From assembly GCA_014801955.1 (NCBI GenBank), contig JAAVDE010000036.1:1-56780 (forward strand): 56,780 nt of DNA. Direction: 5' to 3'. This stretch comes from Bacteroides sp. (GTDB taxonomy: Bacteria > Bacteroidota > Bacteroidia > Bacteroidales > Muribaculaceae). The notes beneath the pieces were generated by a model. It ran no database searches. It saw only the letters and a list, made by a program, of their open reading frames with translations, and was not told where the DNA came from. Below are positions 42,204-51,583 of the stretch, piece after piece (position 1 is the first letter of the stretch; every line of letters starts with the position of its first letter). The translations under genes and the position numbers were made by a program.

Positions 42204-43037
42204 ATGGATTGGCTTGACGCACTGATTTTAGGCATAGTGCAGGGACTCAGCGAGTACCTGCCGATTTCCTCGAGCGGCCACCTCGAAATTTTCAAACAGG
42301 TCCTTGGCCTGCAGCTCGACCCTGACGCCTCGCTGGAGTTCTCGATTATGCTCCACGTCGCAACGGTGCTTTCGACCATTGTTATTCTCTGGCGCGAGTT
42401 TTACCCGCTGCTGAAGTCGTTTTTAACGATTCAGCGCGACGACAAGTTTTTCTACGTTTGCAAAATCCTGCTGTCGTGCATTCCGGTGGGCATAGTGGGC
42501 GTGTTTTTCAAGGAGCAGATTTCGGAGCTGTTCGACGGCAACCTGCGCATCGTTGGCGTTTGTTTGCTCGTGACCGCCGCCCTGCTCTCGTTTGCCTACT
42601 TTTCGCGCACCCGCGAAATGCTCGCCGACCCGTCGAAGCCCCAGGGGCGCGACATTACCTGGCTCGACGCCTTTATTATAGGTTGCGCGCAGGCGGTTGC
42701 CGTTCTGCCCGGCCTTTCGCGCTCGGGCACCACGATTGCCACCGGCATACTGTTGGGCGACAACCGCGCCAAGGTTGCGCAGTTCTCGTTCCTGATGGTA
42801 ATCATTCCCATTTTAGGCGAGGGCCTGCTGGACCTCAAGGACCTGGTGCTCCCCGATGCAGCCGAGGTTGCCACAACAGCCGCCGTCGGCGCCGTGCCGA
42901 TGATAATTGGCTTCCTGGCCTCCTTCCTCGTTGGCTGCGCTGCCTGCAAATGGATGCTCAATATCGTTAAGAAAGGCAAGCTGGTTTGGTTTGCCGTTTA
43001 CTGCGTCGCCGCCGGCGCCCTTTGTCTGCTCTGGTAA
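42204..43037 (+). CDS. uppP: Undecaprenyl-diphosphatase (BacA type)
   Basis: UppP dephosphorylates undecaprenyl pyrophosphate, recycling the lipid carrier for peptidoglycan and other wall polymers. The 277-residue polytopic protein has the family's two signatures: GIVQGLSEYLPISSSGHLEI near the start with the catalytic Glu-rich motif, and PGLSRSGTTIATGILLG near residue 172. Several hydrophobic segments fill the rest. The stop codon is directly followed by the truB start with no gap, so translation is probably coupled. Confidence 0.96.
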   Translation: MDWLDALILGIVQGLSEYLPISSSGHLEIFKQVLGLQLDPDASLEFSIMLHVATVLSTIVILWREFYPLLKSFLTIQRDDKFFYVCKILLSCIPVGIVGVFFKEQISELFDGNLRIVGVCLLVTAALLSFAYFSRTREMLADPSKPQGRDITWLDAFIIGCAQAVAVLPGLSRSGTTIATGILLGDNRAKVAQFSFLMVIIPILGEGLLDLKDLVLPDAAEVATTAAVGAVPMIIGFLASFLVGCAACKWMLNIVKKGKLVWFAVYCVAAGALCLLW

Positions 43038-43775
43038 ATGGATTTCGTTAGCGGACAGGTTCTGTTGGTCGACAAGCCGCTGCACTGGACGTCGTTTGAC
43101 GTTGTTAAGCGCATTCGCGGCGTTTTGACGCGCCGCCACGGCTGCAAGCGCTTCAAGGTGGGTCACGCGGGCACGCTCGACCCGCTGGCCACGGGCGTTA
43201 TGCTTATCTGCACCGGCCGGGCAACCAAGCAGATTGACTCACTGCAGGCCGGCGAGAAGGAATACGTTGCCACGGTGCAGCTCGGCGCAACCACCCCGAG
43301 CTTCGACCTGGAAACGGAGATTGACCAAACGTTTCCGACCGACGGCCTCACGGCCGAGGCCATCGAGAGCGCGCTGGAGCAGTTTCGCGGCCCGATAATG
43401 CAGGTGCCGCCGGTCTTTTCGGCAGTTAAGGTCGACGGCAAGCGCGCCTACAAGATGGCGCGGCGCGGCGAAGCGCCCGAGCTGGCCGCCAAGCCAATAG
43501 TTATCAGCGAACTGGAGCTGCTCGACTTCGACCCCGCGACCTGCCGCGCGAGGCTGCGCGTCGCGTGCAGCAAGGGCACCTATATCCGCTCGCTGGCCCG
43601 CGACCTGGGCGAAGCCCTGGGCTGCGGCGGCCACCTGACGGCCCTGCGCCGCACCCGCGTCGGCAACGCGTCGATTTTCGACTGCGCCGACGTCGTTTCC
43701 CTGATTGAATCATTGAAAACCGTTGAGATTGAGATTCCCAACGATAACCAACCCTCCCACAATAAAGCTAACTAA
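43038..43775 (+). CDS. truB: tRNA pseudouridine(55) synthase
   Basis: TruB makes pseudouridine 55 in the T-loop of tRNAs. The 245-residue protein has the catalytic motif VGHAGTLDPLATGVM with the nucleophilic aspartate, DKPLHWTSFDVVKRIR at the N-terminus, QVPPVFSAVKVDGKRAYKMARRGE, and SKGTYIRSLARDLGEALG. A long C-terminal PUA domain is missing, as in many Bacteroidota. It abuts uppP and queA without intergenic bases. Confidence 0.96.
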   Translation: MDFVSGQVLLVDKPLHWTSFDVVKRIRGVLTRRHGCKRFKVGHAGTLDPLATGVMLICTGRATKQIDSLQAGEKEYVATVQLGATTPSFDLETEIDQTFPTDGLTAEAIESALEQFRGPIMQVPPVFSAVKVDGKRAYKMARRGEAPELAAKPIVISELELLDFDPATCRARLRVACSKGTYIRSLARDLGEALGCGGHLTALRRTRVGNASIFDCADVVSLIESLKTVEIEIPNDNQPSHNKAN

Positions 43776-44825
43776 ATGAAACTAAGTCAGTTCAACTTTG
43801 ACCTCCCCCAGGAACTCATCGCCCAGTATCCGCTGCCCGAACGCGAGGACGCGCGCCTGATGGTCCTGAACCGCAAAACCGGAAAAATCGAACACCGCGT
43901 ATTCAAAGATATTCTTGACTACTACGGCGACGGCGACGTTATGGTGTTTAACGACACCAAGGTGTTTCCCGCCAAACTCTATGGCAACAAGGAGCGCACC
44001 AACGCCAAAATCGAGGTGTTCCTGCTGCGCGAACTGAACGCCGAACATAAGCTCTGGGACGTGCTCGTTGAGCCCGCCCGCAAAATCCGCATCGGCAATA
44101 AACTCTATTTCGGCGACGACGAAAGCCTCGTGGCCGAAGTTATTGATAACACGACCAGCCGCGGCCGCACGCTGCGCTTCCTCTTCGACGGCTCCCACGA
44201 GGAGTTCAAGAAAGCGCTGTTTGACCTGGGCTCGACCCCGCTGCCCGAACACATCGAGCGCAAGCCCGAAGAAATCGACGCCGAAATGTTTCAAACGGTC
44301 TATGCAACCAAGGAGGGCGCGGTCGTTGCCCCCGGCGCAGGCCTCCATTTCAGCCGCATTCTGATGAAACGCCTCGAAATCAAAGGCGTAAACCTCGGCT
44401 TCATGACCGTTCACTCCGGCCTGGGCACCTTCCGCGAAATCGACGTTGAGGACCTTTCGAAACACCGCATCGACTCCGAAGAAGTAATCGTTGACGACAA
44501 GCTCGTTGACCTGGTCAACTCCGCCAAGGACGCCGACAAGCAGGTGCTCGCCGTCGGCACCTCGGTTCTGCGCGGCATGGTTGCCGGCGAGAGCATGGGC
44601 GGACACCTCAAGAGTTTCACCGGCTGGGACAACAAGTTCATTGCCCCGCCCTACGACTTCGGCGTGCCGACGTCGCTGGTGTCGAACTTCCACCTGCCGC
44701 TGTCGACCATGCTGATGATGGTCGCTTCGTTCGGCGGCTACGAAAACGTTATGCGCTGCTACGAAACCGCCGTTGAAGAAAAATATCGTTTCGGAACCTA
44801 CGGCGACTCCCTCCTGATTCTATAA
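43776..44825 (+). CDS. queA: S-adenosylmethionine:tRNA ribosyltransferase-isomerase
   Basis: QueA transfers the ribosyl part of SAM to preQ1 at position 34 of tRNAs with GUN anticodons, forming epoxyqueuosine. The 349-residue protein has [25 protein letters not shown]-type N-terminus, [29 protein letters not shown], and a C-terminal [19 protein letters not shown], all conserved in the family. It starts immediately after the truB stop. Together with gluQ and tRNA-Asp it shows that the organism makes queuosine. Confidence 0.96.
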   Translation: MKLSQFNFDLPQELIAQYPLPEREDARLMVLNRKTGKIEHRVFKDILDYYGDGDVMVFNDTKVFPAKLYGNKERTNAKIEVFLLRELNAEHKLWDVLVEPARKIRIGNKLYFGDDESLVAEVIDNTTSRGRTLRFLFDGSHEEFKKALFDLGSTPLPEHIERKPEEIDAEMFQTVYATKEGAVVAPGAGLHFSRILMKRLEIKGVNLGFMTVHSGLGTFREIDVEDLSKHRIDSEEVIVDDKLVDLVNSAKDADKQVLAVGTSVLRGMVAGESMGGHLKSFTGWDNKFIAPPYDFGVPTSLVSNFHLPLSTMLMMVASFGGYENVMRCYETAVEEKYRFGTYGDSLLIL

Positions 44826-44842
44826 TTTTAAATCATAACATC

Positions 44843-45403
44843 ATGACCAACCCCAAAACCTATCTCGAACCCGCCGAAGAAAAAATGCAGCTGGCAGTAG
44901 CCTTCCTCGACGAATCGCTCAGCCATATCCGCGCCGGCAAAGCTAACCCCAAACTCCTCGACGGCATCCGCGTTGACTACTATGGCTCCGCAGCCCCGAT
45001 TTCGAACGTTGCCAACGTCAGCGTTCCCGATGCCCGCACCATCGTTATCACCCCCTGGGAAAAGTCGATGTTCAAGGAAATCGAAAAAGCCATTATCAAC
45101 TCCGAACTCGGCATCACTCCCGAGAATAACGGCGAGGTTATTCGCCTGGCAATTCCGCCGCTGACAGAAGAACGCCGCAAAAACCTCGTTAAGCAGAGCA
45201 AGGCCGAGGCCGAAACCGCCAAGGTCAGCGTTCGCAACGCCCGCCGCGACGCCATCGACGGCCTGAAGAAAGCAATCAAGCAGGGCATGCCCGAAGACGT
45301 TGAAAAAGACGCCGAAGCCAACGCCCAGAAGCTCCACGACAAGTATCTGAAGCAAATCGACGACCTCTTCGCCGCCAAGGAGAAGGAAATCCTGACTGTT
45401 TAA
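44843..45403 (+). CDS. frr: Ribosome recycling factor
   Basis: RRF splits post-termination ribosomes together with EF-G. The 186-residue protein has the two-domain layout: a helix with [21 protein letters not shown], the beta-rich middle ([59 protein letters not shown]) and long C-terminal helices. Length is standard. It lies 17 nt after queA. The stop codon is immediately followed by a GTG start. Confidence 0.97.
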   Translation: MTNPKTYLEPAEEKMQLAVAFLDESLSHIRAGKANPKLLDGIRVDYYGSAAPISNVANVSVPDARTIVITPWEKSMFKEIEKAIINSELGITPENNGEVIRLAIPPLTEERRKNLVKQSKAEAETAKVSVRNARRDAIDGLKKAIKQGMPEDVEKDAEANAQKLHDKYLKQIDDLFAAKEKEILTV

Positions 45404-45988
45404 GTGAGTCGACTGCTCTCCGCCCTCATGGCGACCCTGGCGGTCGCCCCGTTCAGCACCCTGATGGCCGAAACCACGGCCACCGGGGCGCTGCGTTCGG
45501 CGCCGTCGGAACTGCTGGCGCCGGTCAGCCGGCGAACTGTCCGCGACCTGATTGACTATGCCCACGCCGGCATGATGACCCACGCCGAGCCAAACATTCT
45601 CGGCTCCGAGGCGCGCATCCTGGCCCTGGATTCGGCGATGGTCGAGCTGCAAACGTCGCCCGGACGAACGCTGACCATCCACCTGCTGCCGCTGAAAGCC
45701 GACACTGCCTTTTGCGTCATTGAAACCATTGCCGGCGACTTCACCGACTCGCACCTGACGGTTTATTCCTCCGACTGGACTCCGCAGCCCAAGCTCTGGA
45801 GTGAGCCGCAGGCCTCGGCCTGGGGAACGGTCAACGGCAACGAGGCGCCGATTATCATGGCCGAATACACGTTCGACCCCTCGACCGGCATCCTGACGCT
45901 GGTCAACACCTCCGAGCTGCGCGACCAAATGATTCCCGCCCTCCGCTACCGCTGGACGGCCAAAGGCTTCAAACCCGTTAAGAAATAA
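45404..45988 (+). CDS. DUF3256 exported protein
   Basis: The 194-residue protein starts at GTG directly after the frr stop. It has a signal peptide (about 1-22, STLMAETT) and the DUF3256 features: a short N-terminal stretch (RSAPSELLAPVSRRTVRDLIDY) and repeated beta strands with SDWTPQ and LRYRWTAKGF. The family is confined to Bacteroidales as far as I know. It is predicted to be periplasmic. Its place between frr and xseA does not point to a function. The next gene begins 2 nt after its stop. Confidence 0.82.
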   Translation: MSRLLSALMATLAVAPFSTLMAETTATGALRSAPSELLAPVSRRTVRDLIDYAHAGMMTHAEPNILGSEARILALDSAMVELQTSPGRTLTIHLLPLKADTAFCVIETIAGDFTDSHLTVYSSDWTPQPKLWSEPQASAWGTVNGNEAPIIMAEYTFDPSTGILTLVNTSELRDQMIPALRYRWTAKGFKPVKK

Positions 45989-45990
45989 AC

Positions 45991-47298
45991 ATGGCCGGCC
46001 CGAAGGAATATTACTCCCTGCTCCAGCTCCAGGAGCTGCTGCGCGATTTAATCGGCGCGTGCCCGATGTCGAAAAACGTCTGGATAGTCGCCGAGCTCTC
46101 CGACGTTCGCGAAAGCGGCGGCCATTGCTACATGGAGCTGCTCCAGAAAGACCAGTCGACGGGAGCCACCGTTGCCAAGGCGCGCGCAACAATCTGGGCC
46201 AACGCCTGGCGCCGCATTCGCAGCGAGTTTCAGACCAAGACGGGCCGACAGTTCGCCTCGGGAATGAAAGTGATGGTCTGCGTAACCGCCGGCTATCATC
46301 CGCTCTACGGCATGAACCTCAACATAACGGCCGTTAACTATCAGTTCACGATGGGCGAACGCGAGCGCCTGCGCCGCGAAATTCTCGAACGCCTCGCCCG
46401 CGAAGGCGTCGCCGACCTGAATCGCCAACTCGAACTGCCGCGCCCGGTTCAGCGCATCGCCGTTATTTCGTCGCCAACAGCCGCCGGCTTCGGCGACTTC
46501 ATGAACCAGCTGCTGCGCAACCCTCGCGGCCTGCGCTTCAGCGTCGAGCTGTTTCCCGCCGTTGTTCAGGGCCCGCAAACGGCCCGGAGCGTCATTGAGC
46601 AGCTCGACGCCATTGCCCGGCGCTCCGGCGAGTTTGACTGCGTCTGCATTATCCGCGGCGGCGGCGCCGCAACCGACCTCGACGGCTTCGACGACTATCA
46701 GCTGGCCGCCAACGTTGCGCAATTCCCGCTGCCGATAATCGTTGGCATCGGCCACGAACGCGACACGACGGTTCTCGACTACCTGGCCTGCCAGCGCGTT
46801 AAAACGCCAACCGCCGCTGCCGAGCTGCTCGTTGCGCTCGAACAGCGCGAGCTCGACACCCTGCTGGCCCTGGGCGGCGCGCTGCTCCAGCTCACGACCG
46901 ACGCCATTGCCGGCGCACGCCAGCAGCTGGCCTTTATCAGCGGTTCGCTGCCAACGGCTCCGCTCGGCGCAGTTGAGCGCGCCAGCCGCCGCCTCGACAA
47001 CCAGGCCGCGGCGCTGAGCCGCATATCGGCCACGCGCGTCATGCCGCTGCAAAGCCGCCTCGACCGCCTGGCCGACGCAATCAGCTCGGCGGCAACCAAC
47101 TCGATTGCCCGCGCCGATGCCCGCCTGAAGGCCAATGCCGCCCTGATCGACGCCCTCTCGCCCAAAGCCACCCTTGCGCGCGGATTTTCAATAACCCGGG
47201 TCAACGGCGTTGCCGTAACCTCGGCCGCAGCCATCGCGCCCGGAACCATTATTGAAACCGAACTCGCCGACGGAACATTAACCTCAACCTCACTGTAA
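45991..47298 (+). CDS. xseA: Exodeoxyribonuclease VII large subunit
   Basis: XseA is the catalytic subunit of ExoVII, which degrades single-stranded DNA from both ends. The 435-residue protein has an N-terminal OB fold (VWIVAELSDVRESGGHCYMELLQK), the nuclease core (RIAVISSPTAAGFGDFMNQL, IIRGGGAATDLDGFDDYQLA, VGIGHERDTTVLDYLACQRVKTPTAAAE) and a long C-terminal coiled coil ending in ATLARGFSIT. The small subunit xseB follows after 7 nt. Confidence 0.96.
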   Translation: MAGPKEYYSLLQLQELLRDLIGACPMSKNVWIVAELSDVRESGGHCYMELLQKDQSTGATVAKARATIWANAWRRIRSEFQTKTGRQFASGMKVMVCVTAGYHPLYGMNLNITAVNYQFTMGERERLRREILERLAREGVADLNRQLELPRPVQRIAVISSPTAAGFGDFMNQLLRNPRGLRFSVELFPAVVQGPQTARSVIEQLDAIARRSGEFDCVCIIRGGGAATDLDGFDDYQLAANVAQFPLPIIVGIGHERDTTVLDYLACQRVKTPTAAAELLVALEQRELDTLLALGGALLQLTTDAIAGARQQLAFISGSLPTAPLGAVERASRRLDNQAAALSRISATRVMPLQSRLDRLADAISSAATNSIARADARLKANAALIDALSPKATLARGFSITRVNGVAVTSAAAIAPGTIIETELADGTLTSTSL

Positions 47299-47305
47299 TA
47301 ACTTT

Positions 47306-47521
47306 ATGGAATCAACCCCGGTTAAAGAATTGTCCTACACCCGGGCAATTGCCGAACTCGAACAGATACTCGCAACCATGCAGAGCGACAAATGCGACAT
47401 TGACCACCTCTCGGCTCTTACGCGCCGCGCAACGGAGCTGCTCGCCGAATGTCGCTCGCGCCTGACTGCCACCGATACAGAACTCCGCCAAATTCTTGCT
47501 CAATTCGACCAACAACAATGA
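47306..47521 (+). CDS. xseB: Exodeoxyribonuclease VII small subunit
   Basis: The 71-residue helical protein has the XseB pattern YTRAIAELEQILATMQS followed by a second helix. Several copies bind the coiled-coil tail of XseA to form active ExoVII. Its stop codon overlaps the start of the dsbD-like gene (ATGA). Confidence 0.92.
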   Translation: MESTPVKELSYTRAIAELEQILATMQSDKCDIDHLSALTRRATELLAECRSRLTATDTELRQILAQFDQQQ

Positions 47522-49446
47522 AGCGTTTCCTTTTATTCTTTCTTGCCCTGCTGCCGATGGCGCTGAGCGCCCAGATGCAGGACCCCATCGTTTGGACCGC
47601 CGATTTCACCGTTGACGGCGACTCGGCCCGTCTGACCCTCTCGGCCACTATCGACGATGGCTGGCACCTCTATGCAACCGAACTCCCGCCGATCGACTAC
47701 GGCCCTGAGCCGACCTCGGTCAGCTTTTCGTCGACCGCCGGCCTCGAAGCCGTTGGCGAGCTAACTCCGCAACGCGAGCCGATTGAGATTTATGAGGACG
47801 CCTTCGAAGGCAACGTCCGCTTCTGGGAACACTCAATCGTTCTGATTCAGAAGTTTCTCGTAACCGACGCCAACGCCATTGCCCTGGCCGGCAAGGTGAA
47901 GTTCCAGGCTTGCAACGACCAGAACTGCATTCCGCCGTCGGCCTACGACTTCAGCTTCGGCAACGAGCAGGCCGCCGCCGCTGCAGCTCCCGCCGGCACG
48001 GCCACCTTCAATCCCGCCGACCAGCCCTGGTGGACGCCCGTCGAAGCCGACGGCACCGATGCCGACATTGCCTCGGCGTCGCTCTGGTCCATTTTTCTCT
48101 GGGGCTTTCTCGGCGGCCTGCTCGCGCTGTTCACTCCCTGCGTTTGGCCAATGATTCCGCTGACGGTCAGCTTTTTTCTCAAAAAGGGGTCCACTCGCTC
48201 CAGCTCCATCCGCGACGCCCTGATCTACGGCGGCTCCATCATTGTTATCTACCTTATTCTCGGCCTGGCCGTTACGCTGATTTTCGGTGCGGGTAAGCTC
48301 AACGACCTGTCGACCAACGCCGTTTTCAACCTGATTTTCTTTGCGCTGCTGGTTATTTTCGCAATCAGCTTTTTCGGTGCTTTCGACATCAAGCTCCCTG
48401 CCCGCTGGAGCAACGCAATGGACTCGCGCGCCGAAAACGCAACCGGCCTGCTCTCGATTTTTTTCATGGCGTTCACCCTGGCGCTGGTGTCGTTCAGTTG
48501 CACCGGCCCTATTATCGGCACTCTGCTGGTTGAGGCCGCAACGATGGGCAACATCGTTGGCCCGGCCGTTGGCATGGGAGCCTTTGCCCTGGCGCTGGCA
48601 ATTCCGTTCGCGCTGTTTGCCCTGTTTCCGTCGATGCTCAAGAGCGCGCCCCGCTCCGGCGGCTGGCTGAACTCGGTCAAGGTGGTTCTCGGCTTCCTGG
48701 AACTCGCCCTGTCGCTGAAGTTCCTGTCGGTTGCCGACCTGGCCTACGGCTGGCACATTCTCGACCGCGAAGTGTTCGTTAGCCTCTGGGTTGTTATCTT
48801 TGCCCTGCTCGGCCTCTATCTGCTGGGCAAGATTCGCTTCCCCCACGACTCGCCGTCGGCCTCGACCGGCGTCGGCTCGTTCTTCCTGGCGCTGATTTCG
48901 CTGAGCTTTTCGGTCTATCTGCTCCCCGGGCTCTGGGGCGCTCCGCTGAAGGCGGTCAGCGCTTTCGTGCCGCCGCTGTTCACCCAGGATTTCAACCTCT
49001 ACACCCGCGGCGAAACCCGAACCTTCTCGGACTATGACGAGGGCATGCGCTATGCAGCCGAACAGGGTCTGCCCGTGCTCATGGACTTCAGCGGCTACGG
49101 CTGCGTTAACTGCCGCAAGATGGAAGGCGCCGTTTTCGATTCGGAAGAAATCGCCTCCACGCTGGGCAATAATTTCGTTATCATCGAACTGATGGTCGAC
49201 GACAAGAAGCCGCTGGCCGCACCCTTCACGGTTGAAGAAAACGGCCGCACGGTGACCGTTTCGACCATCGGCGAAAAATGGAGCTTCCTCCAGCGCCATA
49301 AGTTCGCGGCCAACTCGCAGCCTTATTATATTGTTCTCGACAATGACGGACGAGCCCTTTCGCCCTCCTATGGCTACGACGAAAACATTCCCCGCTTCAA
49401 GCAGTTCCTCGACGATGCGCTCGAAGCCTATGCCCAAGGCAACTGA
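47518..49446 (+). CDS. dsbD: DsbD-like thiol:disulfide interchange protein
   Basis: The 642-residue protein carries reducing power across the inner membrane. It has a signal peptide (1-19), a periplasmic alpha domain with C132 and C137 (CNDQNC), about eight membrane segments with C208 (FTPCVWP) and C328 (SCTGP), and a C-terminal thioredoxin domain with the C529-VN-C532 pair. All six redox cysteines of DsbD are present. I start at the ATG overlapping xseB, which gives the signal peptide; the frame opens 69 nt earlier inside xseB. Confidence 0.93.
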   Translation: MKRFLLFFLALLPMALSAQMQDPIVWTADFTVDGDSARLTLSATIDDGWHLYATELPPIDYGPEPTSVSFSSTAGLEAVGELTPQREPIEIYEDAFEGNVRFWEHSIVLIQKFLVTDANAIALAGKVKFQACNDQNCIPPSAYDFSFGNEQAAAAAAPAGTATFNPADQPWWTPVEADGTDADIASASLWSIFLWGFLGGLLALFTPCVWPMIPLTVSFFLKKGSTRSSSIRDALIYGGSIIVIYLILGLAVTLIFGAGKLNDLSTNAVFNLIFFALLVIFAISFFGAFDIKLPARWSNAMDSRAENATGLLSIFFMAFTLALVSFSCTGPIIGTLLVEAATMGNIVGPAVGMGAFALALAIPFALFALFPSMLKSAPRSGGWLNSVKVVLGFLELALSLKFLSVADLAYGWHILDREVFVSLWVVIFALLGLYLLGKIRFPHDSPSASTGVGSFFLALISLSFSVYLLPGLWGAPLKAVSAFVPPLFTQDFNLYTRGETRTFSDYDEGMRYAAEQGLPVLMDFSGYGCVNCRKMEGAVFDSEEIASTLGNNFVIIELMVDDKKPLAAPFTVEENGRTVTVSTIGEKWSFLQRHKFAANSQPYYIVLDNDGRALSPSYGYDENIPRFKQFLDDALEAYAQGN

Positions 49447-49448
49447 CG

Positions 49449-50204
49449 ATGTCGGAACTCGTTAAACTCGCAAAATCGCTCTCAACCCCGCGCGGACGCC
49501 GCCAGGCCGGATGCTTTCTGGCCGAAGGCGCCCGCTGCGTGCTCGATTCGCTGCCCTATTTCAAGGTGCGCTCGCTCTTTTGCACGGCAGCCTTCGCCGC
49601 CGAGCATCCCGAGCTGCCGGAACCGACGATTGTTGACCGCCGCACGATTGAGCGCATGTCGCAGCAACAGTCGCCGCAGCCGGTGCTGGCAATGTTTGAG
49701 CTGCCGGAGATTCCGCCGTTTGCCTACGATGGCCGTCTGACCCTGGCTCTCGACGCCGTTCAGGACCCCGGCAACCTCGGAACGATTATCCGCCTGGCCG
49801 ACTGGTTCGGCATCGCCGACATCATTGCCGGCCCGGGAACCGCCGACGCCTTTCAGCCCAAGGTCGTTCAGGCAACGATGGGCGCCCTGGCCCGAGTGCG
49901 CGTTCACCGCGTCGACAACCTGGCCGAAACCCTCGCCGCGAGCGGCGCGCCCGTAGTCGGCACGTTTCTCGACGGGACCGACCTCTACCGAAACCCGCCG
50001 GAGCTTTCGCCGCGGCCAATCGTTGTTATGGGCAACGAGGGCAACGGCATTTCCGCCGAAGTCGAGGCAACGGTTTCCCACCGCCTGAAAATACCCTCGT
50101 TCCCGCCCGGGCGCCGGACTTCGGAGTCGCTCAACGTTGCGATGGCCACCGGCATCATAATCTCTGAATTTTCACGTCGCATCTATGGCCAAGACTCAAT
50201 ATAA
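49449..50204 (+). CDS. TrmH/SpoU-family RNA 2'-O-methyltransferase
   Basis: The 251-residue SPOUT enzyme has an N-terminal substrate-binding domain (LVKLAKSLSTPRGRRQAGCFLAEGARCVLD) and a knotted methyltransferase domain with the three family motifs: ALDAVQDPGNLGTIIRLADWFG, VMGNEGNGIS and RLKIPSFPPGRRTSESLNVAMATGI. It probably methylates a ribose in 23S rRNA or tRNA; RlmB-like and TrmH-like members are hard to separate by eye. It lies 2 nt after the dsbD stop and its last 20 nt overlap radA. Confidence 0.9.
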   Translation: MSELVKLAKSLSTPRGRRQAGCFLAEGARCVLDSLPYFKVRSLFCTAAFAAEHPELPEPTIVDRRTIERMSQQQSPQPVLAMFELPEIPPFAYDGRLTLALDAVQDPGNLGTIIRLADWFGIADIIAGPGTADAFQPKVVQATMGALARVRVHRVDNLAETLAASGAPVVGTFLDGTDLYRNPPELSPRPIVVMGNEGNGISAEVEATVSHRLKIPSFPPGRRTSESLNVAMATGIIISEFSRRIYGQDSI

Positions 50205-51567
50205 ATCCGCCTGGTTCTGCTCCAACTGCGGCAACGAGTCGGCCAAATGGGAGGGTCGCTGCCCGGCCTGCGGCGAGTGGAACACGATGGTCGAGGAGAA
50301 AGTGTCGACCGCCAAAACCGCCACCCGCGGCGCGCGCGGCACCCTGCGCCTGCAGAGCGAACTATCGCGCCCGCAGAAAGTCAGCGAAATCCAAACCACC
50401 GAACAGGAACGCATAACCCTCCCCTCGGCTGAACTGAACCGGGTGCTCGGCGGCGGCCTCGTTCCGGGCTCGATGGTCCTGGTTGGCGGTGAGCCGGGCA
50501 TCGGCAAGTCAACGCTCGTTCTACAGAACATTCTCAGCATCCGAAAGCGCACCGTTCTCTACGTTTCCGGCGAAGAAAGCGCCATGCAGCTGAAAATGCG
50601 TGCCGACCGAATCGGTCGCATGTCGGATAACTGCTATATCGTTACCGAAACCTCGCTCAACAATATTTTCGCGCATATCGACGCCATTCAACCCGGCCTG
50701 CTGGTCATTGACTCCATCCAGACCATTGCCGACGATGCGCTCGAATCGTCGGCCGGCTCGGTCGGCCAGGTGCGCGAATGTGCGGCCCGCCTGCTCGCCT
50801 ACGCCAAGCAGACCAACGTTCCGGTCATTCTCATCGGCCATATAACCAAGGAGGGCTCCATTGCCGGCCCCAAGGTGTTGGAACACATTGTTGACGCGGT
50901 TCTCCGCTTCGAGGGCGACTCCCACCAGATGTTTCGCATTCTCCGCGCAATCAAAAACCGCTTCGGCTCAACCTCGGAGCTGGGAATCTACGAAATGTGT
51001 CAGCGCGGACTGCGCGAGGTGACCAACCCCGGCGAGGTTCTGCTGGGCAACGGCTCCGACGAGCTTTCGGGCACCGCCATCGGCGTTGCGCTCGAAGGCA
51101 TGCGCCCGTTCCTGATCGAGGTGCAGGCGCTGGTCAGCACCGCGGCCTACGGCACCCCCCAGCGCTCCGTTACCGGCTTCGACTCCAAGCGCATGAACAT
51201 GTTGCTGGCCGTTCTGGAAAAACGCGTAGGCTTCAAGCTCGCCCAAAAAGACGTGTTTCTCAACCTTGCCGGCGGCCTGAAGGTCAACGACCCGGCTCTG
51301 GACCTGGCGGTTATCTCGGCGATTCTGTCGAGCAACGTCGACATGGTCGTTGCGCGCAACACCTGCCTGACCGGCGAAGTCGGCCTCTCGGGCGAAATCC
51401 GCCCCGTGACCCGCATTGAGCAGCGGCTGACCGAAGCCGAAAAGCTCGGCATGGAAACCTTCATAATCCCCAAAAACAACCTCAAAGGAATCGACACCTC
51501 CGCCCGTAAAATCAAAATCATTGAAGTGGCGCGGGTTGAAGAGGCCTTCCGAACCCTATTCTCCTAA
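50185..51567 (+). CDS. radA: DNA repair protein RadA
   Basis: RadA (Sms) is a RecA-like helicase that helps branch migration of recombination intermediates. The 460-residue protein has the N-terminal zinc finger C12-x2-C15...C26-x2-C29, the Walker A motif GGEPGIGKST (101-110), the diagnostic KNRFGS motif (about 255) and a C-terminal Lon-protease-like domain without the catalytic site. Length is standard. The ATG at 50185 lies inside the preceding gene, giving a 20-bp overlap. Confidence 0.96.
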   Translation: MAKTQYKSAWFCSNCGNESAKWEGRCPACGEWNTMVEEKVSTAKTATRGARGTLRLQSELSRPQKVSEIQTTEQERITLPSAELNRVLGGGLVPGSMVLVGGEPGIGKSTLVLQNILSIRKRTVLYVSGEESAMQLKMRADRIGRMSDNCYIVTETSLNNIFAHIDAIQPGLLVIDSIQTIADDALESSAGSVGQVRECAARLLAYAKQTNVPVILIGHITKEGSIAGPKVLEHIVDAVLRFEGDSHQMFRILRAIKNRFGSTSELGIYEMCQRGLREVTNPGEVLLGNGSDELSGTAIGVALEGMRPFLIEVQALVSTAAYGTPQRSVTGFDSKRMNMLLAVLEKRVGFKLAQKDVFLNLAGGLKVNDPALDLAVISAILSSNVDMVVARNTCLTGEVGLSGEIRPVTRIEQRLTEAEKLGMETFIIPKNNLKGIDTSARKIKIIEVARVEEAFRTLFS

Positions 51568-51583
51568 AGAACTGAATCTATCT